Notes: a model not told the origin generated them from the letters alone. A stretch of DNA of 64,000 nt from Corydoras sp. C115 (GCA_019802505.1 JAFMOC010000589.1:253501-317500), one strand, 5' to 3'. Shown: positions 37,401 to 52,100, counted from the first letter of the stretch. Made by a program: numbers and translations.

Positions 37401-40400
37401 CAATCTATCGTTGGGCACACACTCACTCAAGCATACACACTCTATATGGGGCAATTTGGAGAATTCAATTGACCTTAATCCATGTTTTTGGACTGTGGGA
37501 GGAAACTGGAGAACCCGAAGGAAACCCACGGGGACACGGGGAGAACATGGAAACTCCATCGGGAATCCCTAGTGCTAAGAGGAGAACGTGCTAACCACTA
37601 AGCCACCATGCCGCCACTAATTAACATAAGTACGATAATTTAAGAATTATAATTTCAAACTCATTTTTAAACATGCATGTGCAAACTGCTTATAACGTCT
37701 TTTAGAATATATTAGTATGCTACAGTAATTGTGTTACAATTACTGTATGAGGTCATATATATATACTGTATGAGGTCATAATGAGGTCATATAACTGCCC
37801 GGGGCATTTAGAGGTACAGCCAGTACATCTGTATTTGTACGTTACCGATAATTAATAGATTAAACAACTTCTTCACCGTTGAAACCGAGCAGAAATAAAG
37901 GTTATGGGTTTTGACATGACATCAGATTTATCATGCGTGTCATTTATCATGCATATCTCCGCCAAAGTATTTCATATGTTGCAAACAGATTAGAAAATGT
38001 TAATTCATTGATTTCTGACTGTGAAAAAGCTTAATCACTAAACCAGGATTACACTGTGGCAATTTGAAGAACTCAGTTGACTTGATCCATGTTTTTGGAC
38101 TGTGGGAGGAAACCGGAGAACCCGAAGGAAAACCACGCGGACACGGGGAGAACATGGAAACTCCACCCAGATTGGGATTCGAACTGGGAATCCCAAGCGC
38201 TGAGAGGAGAACGTGCTAACCACTAAGCCACCATGCCGCCCGCGACCCTAATATATATAGGATAAAGTGGAAGATAATGGATGGATAGTACCTCGAATTT
38301 ACCTATGGCATGTATTTGAATTGTGGGAGGAACCCGGAGCCGACATTGTTCACCCTGCCCAAATATCAACCACAGGATCTTTTTGCTGTGAGGTGAGAAC
38401 ACTAAAAACTAGTCACATTATTGTCAAAAGTAGTGAAATTACGGCCGTTTTGCACCTTTTCTTACAGTTTATGTCATGTTTACCCTTTAGATAAAAAATG
38501 TTGCCTAAATAGTTCTCTCACTCTTCCTTTTAGCGATGCCAAGTAATAACCAAAGCAACAGGCCTATCAATCATGTCAACAGTCCACAGTACAGCCAGAA
38601 CAGAACACACCTTGATAAACAAACAGACGACTCAGTGTGAGAGAGCTAAGGATGTCACTCTATTAATATTACTGTTCATCTAAACAGTGGAAAATCTGGC
38701 TGCGTGTGGAATCTGAACTATCATCAGCACATCAAAGGAAAATCTAATGAGGTCATATTTCATCAGCTACAAAGGGAACAAACGGGACCCGAACACTTAC
38801 ATGTATTTAACATCACAAATGTCACTACAAAGTTCTCCTTTTATCTATAATGGAACTGAATGCACTGAGTATCAGGATGCAAAGGGTATGGTTACTTTAA
38901 TGAGGAAAAGAAATCACCAGAGGCACTAATACAGTAGGTAAAAAAAAACAAAACAGGGTGTTCCATACCTCTCCAGTGCAGGTCTTTTTTCCATCCTGTG
39001 GTTGACACTCGGGATGGCAAGCGCGGCACTCCCCAGTTGGACTTGCAAATTCGCGTGGCTGCCTGCAAGTGCATACAGGAAGAATATTTGTTCTATTTAG
39101 TTGCTATGAATGTCTTCACGCTCATAACTACAGAGAACTGTTGGTTTAGTATTCCTTAAACAAACACAGAAAATTATTTACATCCTATAAAATACATAAA
39201 TGTCAACCATTCAGGGAAATATGCCATTCATAAAAATCTCTTACATTTATGTAAATAATTTTGCCTATTGTGCTTATATTTAGAGGAATTTTTTCCTCTA
39301 CATTTAACCATGACCCTAGTCCCTAGTATAGAGTTAAGCGGAAGATAATCCATCCATCCATCCATTATCTTCCGCTTCATTCTATATTAGGGTCGCGGGG
39401 GGGTTCCCCATGCCCATCCAGGCGAGAACGTCTCGGGCGCTGGGCAGATACACCCAGGACAGGGCGCCAATCTATGGCTGGGCACACACTCACTCACACA
39501 GACACACTCTATATGGGGCAATTTGGAGAACTCAATTGACTTGATCCATGTTTTTGGACTATGGGAATAAACCTGAGAATCCGGAGGAAACCCATGCGGA
39601 CACGTGGAGGACATGGAAACTCCACCCAGATGGGGATTCGAACCGGGAACCCCTAGTGCTAGGGCGCTGTAGCTCAGTGGTTAGGGTGTCTGGTTATCAA
39701 TCTGAAGGTTGGGGGTTCAAATCCCAGGTCCACTGAAGTTACCAATGTGGGTCCTTGAGCAAGACCCTTACCCCTCATTGCTCCAGGGATGTTGTAATTA
39801 ACCCTGTGCTCACCTTGTAAGTCGCTTTGGATAAAAGTGTCCTATAAATGACCAAATGTAGTGCTGAGAGGTGAACGTGCTAACCACCGTGCCGCCCTAT
39901 ATATATATATATATATATATATTTATGTCTTATTTGAAGATCCTTTAAATGTGAGTTTTCAGCAGTGGTCCCTTGATTTACATAACAATAAAATATGTGT
40001 TTAAGTGTTCTTTATGATATAAAAAAAATTTATTCTGCACTCACTGACCCAGAGAAGATGTTACACTGGGCCACACAGGTATTTTGGCGAGTATAGTTCC
40101 TGCAGGACAAACACTGCTCAGGTCTGGGACCCCAGCATCCTGAATCTGAACACAGTGGATTGCACACATGACCTTCATCCTCTGTAAGCACAAACATACA
40201 CACAGACACAAAGTCACGTTGGGATTGTTTATGCCCTCCAGATCTCCAGAACATACATATGTGTACAAGGGTTCCTTACCACATGTGCTTTTTGCTTTGT
40301 TAAATTTGATGTCATTGTAGGAACGTCTACGTTTGGCATATTTGCCATTGAAGATTTTCAGCCAGTCGACAGTGTGATGGTAGCAGAGATTAGTATTGTT

Positions 40401-43400
40401 GCTAATGTACACACTGCCATCACTGATCTCCCGCAGCGAGCGTAACCCCAAAGATGTCAGCGAGTCAATCTTCATCACCAACAAAGAAAAGGGCCTACGA
40501 GGGAATGACAACGCTAATATAAATGAGACCACCCTATGTACACATGTTTACCTGGGAGTTAGCTTCAGTATGGCTTTAAAAGACATAGTATAAGCCATAA
40601 CACCCCCCTCACAACCTGGACACAATTTATTTTAGCTCCTCAGACACTCGAACAGATTCTTTCCTCACGCCATCATACATATAAACAGCTTATAATCCTC
40701 ACTACAGCATAAATGCACCTTTCCATATATATTTTATACTATAATATATGTGTCATATTGTAGAGCAAATTTGTTATTTGTAAATATTGATTCATTCATT
40801 CATTATCTCCCGCTTTATCCTCTATTAGGGTCGCGGTGAGGTTCCCCATGCCCATCCAGGGGAGAAGGTCTCGGGCGCTGGGCAGATACACCCAGGACAG
40901 GGCACCAATCTATCACTGGGCACACACTCACTCACACAGACACACTCTATATGGGGCAATTTAGAGAACTCAATTGACTTGATCCATGTTTTTGGACTGT
41001 GGGAGGAAACCGTAGAACCCGGAGAAAACCCACGCGGACACGGGGAGAACATGGAAACTCCACCCAGATGGGGATTCGAACCGAGAATCCCTAGCGCTGA
41101 GAGGCGAACGTGCTGACCACTAAGCCACCGTGCCGCCCTAGAGCAAATTTGTTATTTGTAAATATTCATTCATCCATTATCTTCCGCTTTATCCTCTATT
41201 AGGGTCGCGGGGGGGGGGTTCCCCATGACCATCCTGGGGAGAACGTCTCGGGCGCTGGGCAGATACACCCAGGACAGGGCGCCAATCTATCGCTGGACAC
41301 ACACTCACTCACACAAACAGACTCTTTATGGGGCAATTTGGAGAACTCAATTGACTTGATCCATGTTTTTGGACTGTGGGAGGAAACCGGAGAACCCGGA
41401 GAAAACCCACGCGGACACGGGGAGAACATGGAAACTCCACCCAGATGGGGATTCGAACCGAGAATCCCTAGTGCTGAGAGGCGAATGTGCTAACCACTAA
41501 GCCACCGTGCCGCCCTTATTTGTAAATATAAGTGTATAAATTGTAAATACAGTAAATTGCAATTTTACGAGAGACACCATCATGCCGGAACAAAATTCCG
41601 TAAAATACTTGGCAAATAAAACTGATTCTGATTCTGATAAGCAGTTGTGGATATTTCAAAATGTACATTATATCCCTAATACACTGCTGAATGTCTGAAT
41701 TTCTTTAAAGGCACAGTGAAGAAGCATAAAACCAAAAGGAGTTGTGCTAGAGAATTGTCACAGTAGTCACACAATGTCATTGTTCTGGAATTCATGCACT
41801 TTGAAGCCAATTCCCTACAGATTACTCAGATAGTATGAAGGAAGAGAAACCTGATATATTTTGGAAAAACAATAATTAAAACCTTCAGATAAAGAAAAAG
41901 CTTTGGTATCACGTCATATGTGTAAAAAAGATGTACCTTAGAGGTAAAACATAAAACAACTAGAACATTAGGACTTTAAGTGGTAGACATAATGTGTGAA
42001 GGTGCCACATGTGAAGACACAGGTAGATCGAACGAAAGGCGACCCTGCCATGTCCCTGATGCTTGTGAAAGAGGATAGAATGGATCAGGTGAGAAAGACA
42101 AGCACCCAGATTATAATCTCGCCAGAGAGCATTTCAAAAACAACCATTTTAATGATACAGAAGCATACTGTTCTCACGATTCCACTTCCATACTACAAGT
42201 CTGAACTTCTTCTCATGTTATTTCTTATTTCACAAACCACCCATACATATAGCTTCACTTCCACAATGCCACCATTATGTGATTTCCAAAGAAAGGAAAA
42301 TGACACCCGGTGTGTTTATGTGAAGGTAGATGTGAGAGACTCAAAGGTAAAAGGAATTCAGGCTCGTAGGAAGGGATTGATCATATTAGGAAGCCATGCA
42401 CTCTGAGCTGTTCCCTTGGTGTACATACCTTTTTGTGCTGTTGTTGGTACACAGTTAGGGGAGGTTGTTGGTGGGGTGAGGTGGAGGGATGCACACAAAA
42501 ACACACATACAAAAAAAGAACACAGGTGAGACACATGCGCAGACTTTCAACACTGCTGGAGGTAAAACTGTATCAGCGGCAGCCAGACGAACACAGGGTT
42601 ATGTAGGGTTTATAGGACAAGTGTAACATCACAACATGGAAACGAAGAAAAGGGCTGATTTACCACACATTAAAAAGAAGGATGCACACTTACTGGTGAA
42701 GTGATCTTCCACGAATAGTTGTAAGGTTGGAGAAAATTGACAAATCTTTGAGCACCGGAGGCCACGACTGAATATTCAATATACCTGATATAAACAACAT
42801 GACACATAATGGAACAGGATAAACGAAAAAGTACTAAAATGCTGTGTACACATGGTGATTTGGCAGAAATAAAAAACATATTCATAATATTCAATTAACT
42901 TGATGTAAAATAAATAAATTAATTTATTTATTAATTTAATTAAGTAGAAAATTCTACTACTGTTTGACAAAGATAAAAAAGCAAAGACATGGCTTTGTCA
43001 GTTAACTCAGTTGTGTAATCTACTTGTTTATAACCATTTACATTATTTATAATTTTACTCAGATTTGGGGATAGGGCCTCTCAGCGCTAGGGATTCCCGG
43101 TTCGAATCCCAATCTGGGTGGAGTTTCCATGTTCTCCCCGTGTCCGCACGGGTTTACGGTTTCCTCCCACTGTCCAAATACATGGATCAAGTCAATTGAG
43201 TGCTCCAAATTGCCCCATATAGAGTGTGTGTGTGAGTGAGTGAGTGCCCAGTGATAGATTGGCGCCCTGTCCTGGGTGTACCTGCCCAGCGCCCGAAACG
43301 TTCTCCCCTGGATGGGCATGGGGAACCCCACCGCGACCCTAATAGAGGATAAAGCTATATAAAAATAATGAATGAATGAATTGAACTCAAGATTTGGGGA

Positions 43401-46038
43401 TAGGCAGCATGGTGGTGTCATGGCAAGCACATTTGTCTCTCAGTGCTGGGGATCCAGATAAGAATCCCGATCTGAGTTTTTATGTTTTCCTCATGTCTGC
43501 GTGGGTTTTCCCCTGGATTCTCCAGTTTCCTCCCACAAACCAAAAACATGGATTTAAAGTGATTTTAGATTTTCTAAATTGCCCCAATATACAGTGTGTG
43601 GGTCTGTGTGAGTGAGTATGCCCAGAGATGGATTTGCACCCTGTTCTGAGTGCATCTGCCCAGCGCTCAAAACGTTCATTCTTGTATGGACAAAGTGAAT
43701 CCCCCCCCCCCCCCCCCATGACCCTAGTCCCTAGTAAAGCAGAAGATAATGTTAGATAAGATGTGATCAATTACCCCCTCTCCCCCCTTAAAGAGGTTTA
43801 AGTGGAGAATATTCATTCATTCATTATCTCCCGCTTTATCCTCTACTAGGGTCGCGGCGGGGTTCCCCATGCCCATTCAGGGGAGAACGTCTCGGGCGCT
43901 GGGCAGATAGACCCAGGACAGGGCGCCAATCCATCGCTGGGCACACACTCACTCACACAAACAAACTCTATATGGGGCAATTTTGAGAATTCAATTGACT
44001 TGATCCATGTTTTTGGACTGTGGGAGGAAACCGGAGAACCCGGAGGAAACCCATGCAGACAGGGGGAGAACATGGAAACTCCACCCAGATGGGGTTTCGA
44101 ACCGGGAATCCCTAGTGCTGAGAGGAGAACATGCTAACCACTAAGCCACCGTGCCGCCATGGAGAATATTGACAAGTGATATTTTGGGATTTAAAAACTT
44201 CTTATATTAACTTTATTGTTTATTATTGGTATATAACTTTAAAATTCCAAGGGCTGAGATTCATGCAATTGTTATCTCTTAGCTGAAAATCTGCCTTAAG
44301 ACAATTTACAATGTATTGCAATTTACAATAACCAGCTGATTAGAAGACGTAGGGTGTGGTGCTCCCAGTATGGCATAATTTCCAGAACGCAAAAATCATT
44401 CCTGCTATATGACTTTTCTATTACTCAGGTAGAAGCAATGAAGAGACTGTGTAGCAAATTCTTGAGATTGCTGGGTGTTTCTTTAGTTTTCAGTTTGAGC
44501 AACCTGTAAAGCAAGACCTCAATGCTCTGCCTGACCGCTTCAGGTGAAAAATCTACAGCCTTCAAAGGCAAAAACAGTCTTCACAATGTACAGAGAAGAG
44601 GCTGGGACACTAAGACAGCCAGCTCTAAATATGTGTATACTCAATTACATTACGTTCTCCTCTCAGCACTAGGGATTCCCGGTTCGAATCCCCATCTGGG
44701 TGGAGTTTCCATGTTCTCCCCGTGTCCGCGTGGGTTTCCTCTGGGTTCTCCAGTTTCCTCCCACAGTCCAAAAACGTGGATCAAGTCAATTGGGTTCTCC
44801 AAATTGCCCCATATAGAGTGTGTCTGTGTGAGTAAGTGAGTGCCCAGTGATAGATTGGCGCCCTGTCCTGGGTGTATCTGCCCAGCGCCCGAAACGTTCT
44901 CCCCTGGATGGGCATGGAGAACCCCCCCCCCCCCCGCGACCCTAATAGAGGATAAACCGGAAGATAATGGATGGATGGATAGATATTCATTTAATGATGT
45001 ACACAGAATGGTGCAGAGTCATTACCTGTTATTTCCCTTACAGTACTGAAAACATTGAGTTTTTCAGGGTCCAGCGGTGGAATTTTATGAAAAGCATCCC
45101 TGCAAAATAAATCATTATCTCACATATCATTTATATTAGTTTGGGGTCTATATTTATTCAAAAGATTAACTTATATTTAATTATTTTAAACTTTTATCAT
45201 GACATGACGTGTATATTTAGTTTTCAGTATATTAAAATTTTACTTTTTTTTTCTTCACAAACCCTGAGGTACATCATACAGGTGGGAAGCAAAACGTGCC
45301 AACACTTACTTCAGAAATAAAACATTAGCCAGGGGCAGTAATGTAGTAATTTTTTTACAAACTACAATAAAATAAATTAAGTGCTCTGCAATGCCAGAGG
45401 CACATACTCACCCATTGATACCCATCCCGAGAAAGTGCAAGCTTCCCTGGATGTTAGTGCAGTTGATGAAACTGTCAATGTTCCTAGAGTCGACAGTCTG
45501 TCGGTCAATCTTGCTGGGATCTGTACCCTCGCAAACTGTGCCATGAGAGACAGAAAGCACTCAGTAAGACAGACCCAACTTTATAGACCCCGTATATATG
45601 TGTGAATAAAACCAAATAACTTCATGCTCTTGTGAATGAACTAATGCAATCAGATGGGAAACAACAACAGACACTATAAAATGTTATAATGTAGAAAATC
45701 GATGTACATGCCTTTTGGACAGAGCCCAATGCAAGGTTCACAATGCTTTATGTCGTTCCTTTCAACTTCCATTTTATCATAAGGACAGCTACTCACACAT
45801 GCACTGCCATCCACCAAAAAGTGAGCTATGAGGGTGAAAGAGAAAAAGAGAGATCAACAAGACATGACATGTCAAAAGCTATTTCAACTGTAATACATGG
45901 CTTTATGTTTCATGCCCCCTCAATTACTTACACATACAGAACCCACACATACAGAAGATCTTGCATATCTTACACATCTCACATTTTATATTTGCTGCTA
46001 TATTTATATTTCTATATTTATATTTGTAAAGGATACTA

Positions 46039-46116
<78 letters not shown>

Positions 46117-49100
46117 TATTTATAGATGAATTTATAATTGTAGTTGTATATTTGGTAGTTGTAGTTGTATATATAGTATATATGTTCATTGTTGGCGGCA
46201 CGGTGGCTTAGTGGTTTTGCATGGTCGCCTCTCAGCACTATGGATTCCCGGTTCGAATCCCCATCTGGGTGGAGTTTCCATGTTCTCCCCGTATCCGCGT
46301 GGGTTTCCTCCGGGTTCTCCGGTTTCCTCCCACAGTCCAAAAACATGGATCAAGTCAATTGAGTTCTCTAAATTGCCCCATATAGTGTGTGTGTGTGTGT
46401 GTGTGTGCGTGTCTGTGTGAGTGTGTGCCCAGCGATAGATTGGCACCCTGTCCTGGGTGTATCTGCCCAGCGCCCGAGGCGTTCTCCCCTGGATGGGCAT
46501 GGGGAACCCCCCCGCGACCCTAATATAGGATAAAGCGGAAGATAATGAATGAATGAATGAATGAATATATTCATAGTTGTACATTTATTATATTTTACAT
46601 TTCTATATACTAAAATTATTTTACTAAATTTTCTTTACAATTTAAAACATCAAAAGAACAGGGTAATCGGGATCCGTGACCCATAATGTCGTTTTGTCTC
46701 ATGATAAATCTATCATTATCATAATAAAAATGAATAATAACATTTTCTTGAATCTTGAATCACCTGTACAGCATAGCTATTTATTCATACAACTATTCAA
46801 TCAGCCAATCACGTGGCTTCACCGACACATCTAATCATGCCAATAATGTACACTTCTAGCTTTGGACTAAAAATTCTTTACTGGAATTCAAGGCAGGTGT
46901 AACTACAGATCTGATGTGCATGCACAATCTCTAAAGGGTTTGATAATAGTGCATGAAAAATCAAATATGAAAGGTCAACAGAGAATGTGTAGATCAGAAA
47001 TGCGACTTACATGCAACTACATAAACCATGATGCTTTTTAAAAATAAAGTAAAATAAAGAACCCTGTATTAACCCTGTGTATGGGCGCGGTAGCTCAGTG
47101 GTTAGGGCATTGGGCTATCAATCTGAAGGTTGGGGGTTTAAATCCCAGGTCCACTGAAGTTACCAATGTGGGTCCTTGAGCGAGACCCTTAACCCTCATT
47201 GCTCCAGGGATGTTGTGATGAACCCTGTGCTCACCTTGTAAGTCGCTTTGGATAAAAGCATCTGCTAAATGACCAAGTGTAAATGTAACTGGAGGCACTT
47301 TCACACTGAAGACACTTTTCTGAGTTTTTTAAAACAGTATAAGAAAGAACTGCAAGAACTATTTGTTCTTAGAACCCATTTCAGTGGAATGTATTAGCTC
47401 CTACACAAAGGTTAAGTACTATCTCTATTAACAAGGAAGTAATACATCACATAAGTATACAGTGACTGGTTCAGATGCAAGCATAAAGCAGCTTATAACT
47501 CTCGCAGCATTCACAGATGCCATCTTTAAACCTTCTTATCCAGCATTTTGTGGATGTATGTACTGTATATACATGTCAAAAAATCTAATTCAATCCTAAT
47601 ATATCCTTAAAATATATTATAAAACATGTATGGAACCGTTGTGCTCTTATACAGTGTAAGAAAGTCCATTCATTATCTTCCGCTTTATCCTCTATTAGGG
47701 TCGCGGGGGGGGGGGGGGGGGGGGTGTGTGTGTCTCCATGCCCATCCAGTGGAGAACATTTCGGGCATTGGGCAGATACACCCAGGACAGGGTGCCAATC
47801 TATCACTGGACACACACTCACTCACACAGACACACTCTATATGGGGCAATTTGGAGAACTCAATTGACTTGATCCTCTCTGATTTTATTTCCTCTATCTT
47901 TTAATTTATTTTTTCACTTAAATTTATTTTGCTATGATTAGACTGATTGCCTTATTTATTATTGTTGTTTTATTGTTTTTTCTTTGTAAGGTGACCTTGA
48001 GTGTCCAGAAAGGCGCCATCAAATAGAATGTATTATTATTATTATTATTGATCCATGTTTTTGGACTGTGGGAGGAAACTGGAGAACCCAGAGGAAACCC
48101 ACGTGGACACGGGGAGAACATGGAAACTCCACCCAGATGGGGTTTCGTACCGGGAATCCCTAGTGCTGAGAGGAGAACATGCCAACCACTAAGCCACCCT
48201 GCCGCCCTGTGTAAGAAAGTAAGTTTTAAAATTTCCACAGCTACTAAATTCAAATCAATGTGCTCATCACATAATTGAGACAAGTCTCATCACTAAGCTT
48301 TTTTTTTTCTTCAGTGGGTAAAAGTGCAAAAGGGTGTGTTTGCATTTTTTGGCACTGATCCGTAAGATGGCATGAGTGTTGCAATTACAGCGTCACAGCA
48401 AGAAGGATAATCGGCCTCGGCTAGTTAACCTTCCAGTTAAATACTTGATGCTTTGCTGTGTTTTTGTTTTGAGGATTATTTTAATATACAAATGATGTCT
48501 TTTTGGATGAAAATAAATTAAAACACCTCTTGTGGCATGGCAGAACTGGCATGTCTACAGATTTCTCTAAACACTGTCCTAATAGCATGTCCACTCGCAT
48601 CCCATAAATAAGTCCCTTTCTGTAAAGAATGGAAATATTCTTATGATCGTTGGATTTTAAGGTGAATTAGACCAATCTGGTTCTGCTACTGATTGGAAAC
48701 TCCACCCAGATCGGGATTCAAAACTGGATCCTTAGCAGACGTGCTAACCACTACGCCACATGCCACCTGTCATTCTTTTCATTTAAAAAAAATATTTTTA
48801 AAAAATCCCTCAAGAAAAATTATTAAAACAAATTAATAAGGAAGTGTAATCTAATGAGACTCAATTCAACATAATCATATTACATTACGGGCGGCACGTT
48901 AGCTTAGTGGTTAGCACGTTCGCCTCTCAGCGCTGGGGATTCCCGGCTCGAATCCCCATCTGGGTGGAGTTTTCATGTTCTCCCCGTGTCCGCGTGGGTT
49001 TCCTCCGGGTTCTCCGGTTTCCTCCCACAGTCCAAAAACATGGATCAAGTCAATTGAGTTCTCCAAGTTGCCCCATATAGAGTGTGTCTCTGTGTGAGCC

Positions 49101-52100
49101 CAGTGATAGATTGCCTGCGACCCTAGTGGAGGATAAAGAAAATGGATGGATAAACAATGTATTTTAACAATTCATTGGTGGCTTCGTGGTTAGCATGTTC
49201 TCCTCTCAGCACTATGGATTTCCGGTTCGAATCCCAATCTGGGTGGAGTCTCCATGTTCTCCCCGTGTCCGCGTGGGTTTCCTCCGGGTTCTCCGGTTTC
49301 CTCCCACAGTCCAAAAACATGGATAAAGTCAATTGAGTTCTCCAAGTTGCCCCATATAGAGTGCGTCTGTGTGAGTGAGTGTGTGTACAGCGATAGATTG
49401 GCGCCCTGTCCTGGGTGTATCTGCTCGGCGCCCGAACCGTTCTCCCATAATATAGGATAAAGCAAAAGATAATGGATGGATGGATGGATATTACATTACA
49501 GGCTATCTAATTATTAAAATGCATTTTATGTTTAATAAAACATACTTAATGTGTGTAAATATTATAGTATGTCCTGCAGTTTGGCTTGAGTTTCATTACA
49601 AACTATGAGACTACACAACTGCATTTGAATTAAAACATTAATAAATCATTTAAAGTCTAAGATTAAAAACAAATCAGTGAAGCTTTGTATCTGACAGTTA
49701 ACTTCCCAGAGTAAATCTGTTTACTGCAGCAATTGATCAGATTAGAACTTCTAAAGTATTCTGTTTGAACAGCTCTCATCTGTTTATCATCACCGAGGTT
49801 TAAGGTTGACATTCAGTAAAGACGTAAACCAGCAGCACCAAGAGAGGAACAGATTAGAGATTTGTTGTTGGGTTTTGCATTTTTAAAACGATCTTCTACT
49901 TAAATTATACATAAAAAAATCTAACTCTCAATACTGACAAACACTTACGTTTGCAACAAGGTGACGACTGGAAAACTTTTTTCAGGAAACCTGAATATCC
50001 TCATGTTTTTGCGCATTGCCTTTGTTTTTGGACTGTGGGAGGAAACCGGAGAACCCAGAGGAAACCCACACGGACATGGGGAGAACATGGAAACTCCACC
50101 CAGATGGGGATTCGAACCGGGAATCCCTAGCACTGAGAGGAGAACATGCTAACCACTAAGCCACCGTGCCGCCGATAATGACACTGTTTGTGAAAATAAT
50201 GAAAATGATTTAATAAATGTAATTTATTATTAGTAAAAGTAATATTCATTCATTCATTCATTCATTATCTTCCGCTGTATCCTCTATTAGGGTCGCGGTG
50301 GGGTTCCCCATGCCCATCCAGGGGAGAACGTTTCGGGCGCTGGGCAGATACACCCAGAACAGGGCGCCAATCCATCGCTGGACACACAGTCACTCACACA
50401 GACACACTCTATATGGGGCAATTTGGAGAATTCAATTGATTTGATCCATGTTTTTGGACTGTGGGAGGAAACCGGAGAACAGGACACGGGGAGAACATGG
50501 AAACTCCGCCCAGATGGGGATTCGAACTGTGAACCCCTAGTGCTGAGAGGCGAACGTGCTAAGCACTAAGCCACCGTGCTGCCACTAATATTTTATTTTA
50601 ATAAAATTTATTTTTTAACAAATGAAATGTCCATAATTGCATAACAGCCTGCTCTGTCAGACACACGTGTTTAATTATGCTGGACTTATATTCGGTTTTG
50701 CATTTAAACCCCTTGTTAGTGCCATTAAGTTAATTATGTTCTCTTTGTATTACCGGTTTTTCCTGTCACATGTTTTTTTTTCTTCGCTTCACTGTCTAAA
50801 TAGTTTCTATTTTTCGTCTTGTCGGTTAGGGAACTTTTTTTTAAAGCAAAGGTGTATTTTGGAGTTCCTTGTCTTATTCGCAGAGACTTACCTCAGCTAA
50901 ACTTAATAACGAAACTGGCTATTTATTTTTGGACTAAACACTTGATTATAATCGTAATACCCTTGTACAAAATTTCTTAGTTCTCTACACCGATGACAAT
51001 AATGATGAGTCCACCCAGGGATGTTTTTAGGGTTTTTTTTTAGGGAAACATCAGGGGCTTTAGCCCAGATCCCTTATTCCCCCTCTGTCCTCTTTAAAAA
51101 GTGCCCTTTCATGAGTGTATTTATCCATTTTTCAAACTGTTGTTACATTCATTTTGTTTCATCATTCATTAGTTATTCATTCATTCATTCATCTCCCGCT
51201 TTATCCTCTATTAGGGTCGCGGGGGGGTTCCCCATGCCCATCCAGGGGAGAACGTCTCGGGCGCTGGGCAGATACACCCAGGACAGGGCACCAATCCAGT
51301 GCTGGGCACACACTCACTCATTCACACAGACACTCTATATGGGGCAATTTGGAGAATTCAATTGACTTGATCCATGTTTTTTGGTCTGTGGGAGGAAACC
51401 GGAGAACCCGGAGGAAACCCACACGGACACGGGGAGAACATGGAAACTCCACCCAGATGGGGGTTCGAACCGGGAATCCCTAGCGCTGAGAGGAGAACCT
51501 GCTAACCACTAAGCTTCCGTGACGCCCGCTTTGTAAGTCACTTTGGATAAAAGCGTCTGCTGATTGTAAATGTAAGGTCGCCGGTTCGATTCTCAGTCCC
51601 ACAAAGTACTTATGGATGAAGTGCCCTTGGGCAAGGCATCTAACCCCAATTGCTCCCCATGTGCTGTATACAAGGCTGCCCTCTACTCCGGGTGTGTGCT
51701 CACTTCAATAAAGTGTGTGTATATGTGTGTTTCACTACATGGGTTTAATGTGAGAGGAAACCGGAGAACCCGGAGGAAACCAACACGGACACGGGGAGAA
51801 CATAGAAACTCCAACCAGATGAGGATTCGAACCGGGAATCCCTAGCGCTGAGAGGAGAACATGCTTACCACTAAGCCACCGTGCCGCCATATCATTATTA
51901 TTACTTGAGAAATCTTTCCTCCCCATGCTGGTTATAAGGGTATAAAGGTCTGCTGTTGGTACTCACATGGACATTTCTGCACACACACCGATCCATACTG
52001 GTACATGGCATTCGGATTGGGTTCCATCTGAAAAGTCTGCTTGTTGTAGGTGAGGGGTTGTGGACATTGAGGCACACATGCGCCGGAATGGTTCACATGC

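Larger units (their letters stand above)
36577..38058. repeat. 1.5-kb palindrome in erbb3 intron 14
   Basis: Left arm 36577-36973 is the reverse complement of right arm 37617-38058 with only a few substitutions; the right arm also has an extra stretch of about 45 bp with repeated gaggtcata. The centre is two SINE-A copies facing each other, tail to tail (+ then -). Confidence 0.9.

Noticed and set aside
41996..42406. 136-codon open frame on the plus strand in erbb3 intron 11
   Set aside because: No recognisable domain, no splice or promoter context, and composition like the surrounding intron.
45708..45712. Using the GT of gtacat as the exon 8 donor instead of GC
   Set aside because: It adds four bases and shifts exon 9 out of frame, which otherwise matches ErbB3 throughout.
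45897..46346. Open frames with long YI repeats (also at 9541 and 62898)
   Set aside because: They are translations of (TA)n microsatellites.
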